This document shows positions 43,568-44,908 of a stretch of DNA of 44,908 bases, piece after piece. Location: positions 1 through 44,908 of the forward strand of contig JAGWWZ010000013.1 in NCBI GenBank assembly GCA_018970165.1, given 5' to 3'. The DNA comes from Planctomycetota bacterium (GTDB lineage Bacteria > Planctomycetota > Planctomycetia > Pirellulales > Pirellulaceae). The number at the start of each line of letters is the position of its first letter. Position 1 is the stretch's first letter. Position numbers and translations under genes: made by a program. Below the pieces are notes generated by a model. That model made no database searches and was not told the DNA's origin. It was given only the letters and a program-made list of their open reading frames with translations.

Positions 43568-43876
43568 ATGGCATGGCTCGAAGTTCTGGATTCCCAAGCT
43601 TTGAAAGAGGGAGAGGGGAGTGAGGTTTTGCATCATGGGAACGTGATCGCAGTGTTCCGACACGAAGGCCGGTTGTACGCCGTTGACGGGTTATGCATGC
43701 ATCAGGGGGGCCCGCTTGCTCGCGGAAAACTGGCGAGCGGAACGATTCAATGCCCATGGCACGGATGGATGTACGAACTGGAAACCGGTAACAACGCCGT
43801 AACCTGCCAACGGATGCTGCGGACTTATCCGGTCCGGGAAATCGATGGGAAAATTGAGATTGACTTGGAAACCTGA
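43568..43876 (+). CDS. Rieske [2Fe-2S] ferredoxin-like protein
   Basis: A 102-aa soluble Rieske protein. The cluster ligands are in 'LCMHQGGPLARGKL' (C-x-H) and 'IQCPWHGWMYELETG' (C-x2-H), spaced as in NirD and in dioxygenase ferredoxin components. It is the whole protein, with no catalytic domain attached, so it probably passes electrons to an oxygenase or reductase encoded elsewhere. The ATG at 43568 follows GAGGGA; an earlier in-frame start at 43547 lacks this. It is divergent from the M16 peptidase gene (gap 89 bp). The electron partner is not in the window. Confidence 0.9.
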   Translation: MAWLEVLDSQALKEGEGSEVLHHGNVIAVFRHEGRLYAVDGLCMHQGGPLARGKLASGTIQCPWHGWMYELETGNNAVTCQRMLRTYPVREIDGKIEIDLET

Positions 43877-43940
43877 CGTTTTCTAGCATCCTCGGCTGAG
43901 TTGTCATAGAGCCCTGGATTTTGCGGTCAGGAGGACCGAA

Positions 43941-44908
43941 GTGCAAACCATCAAAACTGCAGTCGTTGTCGTTTTGTTGTTGTTCCTTCTTTACGGCGGT
44001 TACGTCGCGCTCAACGGAACGGACGCACCGATGTCGGAGGAGCTTCGAAATCTGGTGAGTGTTGGAGAAACATCGCCCGACGTATCTCCTCCTCCGATGT
44101 TCCAACCCGATGCAGTTCCGACAGAGGGAGCAAAAACAGAGGATCCATTTAAGAAATTCGCCTCGTTGCCGAGTCCAAGCTTTAGTGCCCCCAGCAAAGC
44201 GACGGATACGGCGGCGGCTCCACCCGCGCTTCCAAACCCTGGATTGCCATCTCCTCCGACCATTCCCGAGATCCCGGAAATCGATGTGCCGGAATTGGAG
44301 AAGCCTGTTTCGGCTCCCGATGCGAATCGCGATGAGTCTTCGCAAGGGGCTGTGGATCGCAAAGTGAATGCTCAGGAAATTTCTGCAAAGGTTGATCCTG
44401 CATCGAAAGCGGATCCCGGTTTCGGACTGGCACTCCCATCCGCAAAAGGAAACGATGTTCCGCTTCTCCCGAAGGGGGCATCAACTCCAAACGCCGGATT
44501 GCCTCGAACCGTCCCCCCAACGGTTCCTAGTCTCGATCTTCCATCCATGCACGGTGATGCTCAAACGCTCGCCGATGTAACGGCTCCCAAGTCCGATGCA
44601 GCATCGGGCGCTCCCCAGCCTGCGATGCCTGCCTCAAAGCCCGGTCGCTCGTACGAGAACGCAAAGCAAGTCGCGATGGATCAGATCAAGGAAGGGGACT
44701 TGAAGAAAGCGCTCGCAACACTATCGCTTTTTTACAATGCACCTGAGTTGACCAATACGCAACGAACCGACCTCGTGGATCTGCTCGATGCTCTCGCTCG
44801 TGAGGTCGTCTACTCACGACGCCATCTTTTGGATTTCGCGTTCGTAGTTGCCGCTGGCGATACATGGGAGCAGATATCCAAGCAGTACGATGTACCGGCT
44901 GACATCCT
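43941..44908 (+). CDS. Membrane-anchored LysM-domain protein, N-terminal part, cut by the right edge
   Basis: Starts at GTG 43941, six bases after a perfect AGGAGG. At least 322 codons lie in the window and the frame stays open to the edge. Residues ~4-24 form a single transmembrane anchor (IKTAVVVVLLLFLLYGGYVA). A long Pro/Ala/Ser-rich linker (~30-235) follows. A short helical region (YENAKQVAMDQIKEGDLKKA) comes next. At the edge a LysM peptidoglycan- or chitin-binding domain begins: 'FVVAAGDTWEQISKQYDVPA'. The layout suggests a cell-envelope protein spanning to a polysaccharide layer, or an assembly factor. Catalytic domains further on cannot be seen. Confidence 0.82.
   Translation, partial: MQTIKTAVVVVLLLFLLYGGYVALNGTDAPMSEELRNLVSVGETSPDVSPPPMFQPDAVPTEGAKTEDPFKKFASLPSPSFSAPSKATDTAAAPPALPNPGLPSPPTIPEIPEIDVPELEKPVSAPDANRDESSQGAVDRKVNAQEISAKVDPASKADPGFGLALPSAKGNDVPLLPKGASTPNAGLPRTVPPTVPSLDLPSMHGDAQTLADVTAPKSDAASGAPQPAMPASKPGRSYENAKQVAMDQIKEGDLKKALATLSLFYNAPELTNTQRTDLVDLLDALAREVVYSRRHLLDFAFVVAAGDTWEQISKQYDVPADI

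Overview
The window reads as a planctomycete chromosome, most likely Pirellulaceae. The evidence is lineage-typical gene families: a PVC-type CxxCH cytochrome protein, a formylglycine sulfatase with a signal peptide, a CRTAC1/UnbV FG-GAP protein, proteins with short N-terminal zinc ribbons, and a large REP-associated tyrosine transposase. Genes are mostly tightly packed. I saw no rRNA, no tRNA and no CRISPR array. The genus is inference; no marker gene was compared.

Layout. 1-4.7 kb: the 3' end of a redoxin gene, a histidine phosphatase, glucose-6-phosphate dehydrogenase (zwf), a small orphan domain resembling the C-terminal half of SAM hydroxide adenosyltransferases, truB, and a zinc-ribbon protein. 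5.0-7.5 kb: an imuA-imuB mutagenesis operon with dyad symmetry in its upstream region. 7.6-9.9 kb: a secreted FG-GAP/UnbV protein. 9.9-12.1 kb (minus strand): rpe, a degenerate histidine-phosphatase-fold protein, and accD. 12.5-16.5 kb (plus strand): a short uvrC lacking the helix-hairpin-helix tail, GTP-dependent pckG, and a small secreted protein with duplicated YHS/TRASH-like cysteine motifs, with its own promoter and a strong terminator.

16.6-22.8 kb (minus strand): a chain of four overlapping genes, nagB, a GH63-type glucosidase, a Dnmt2-like cytosine-C5 methyltransferase and a sulfatase. A Dnmt2-type (normally tRNA C38) enzyme inside a sugar-catabolism chain is the most unexpected association here. 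23-26.2 kb: a 1074-aa PVC-type cytochrome/beta-propeller protein. 26.2-27.9 kb: a RAYT transposase flanked by inverted copies of an 18-bp word, which looks like a mobile REP/RAYT module.

27.9-34.7 kb (minus strand): a UVR-motif protein of unknown role, a DksA/TraR-type zinc-finger protein, an SppA-like S49 peptidase, a fusion of a class II-like photolyase with a renalase-like FAD oxidoreductase, and a coiled-coil zinc-ribbon protein. 34.9-36.0 kb: a secreted TPR protein. 36.0-43.5 kb (minus strand): a compact operon of an M16 peptidase, tilS, fmt, an APC permease, dciA and truA, which groups tRNA maturation, translation initiation and replication loading. 43.6-44.9 kb: a Rieske ferredoxin-like protein and the 5' part of a membrane-anchored LysM protein cut by the window edge.

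DNA repair and damage tolerance recur (imuA-imuB, uvrC, photolyase fusion). imuA and uvrC share an 8-bp palindromic core upstream, a candidate but unproven damage-response operator. All functions are read from sequence motifs; nothing here was tested by database search.
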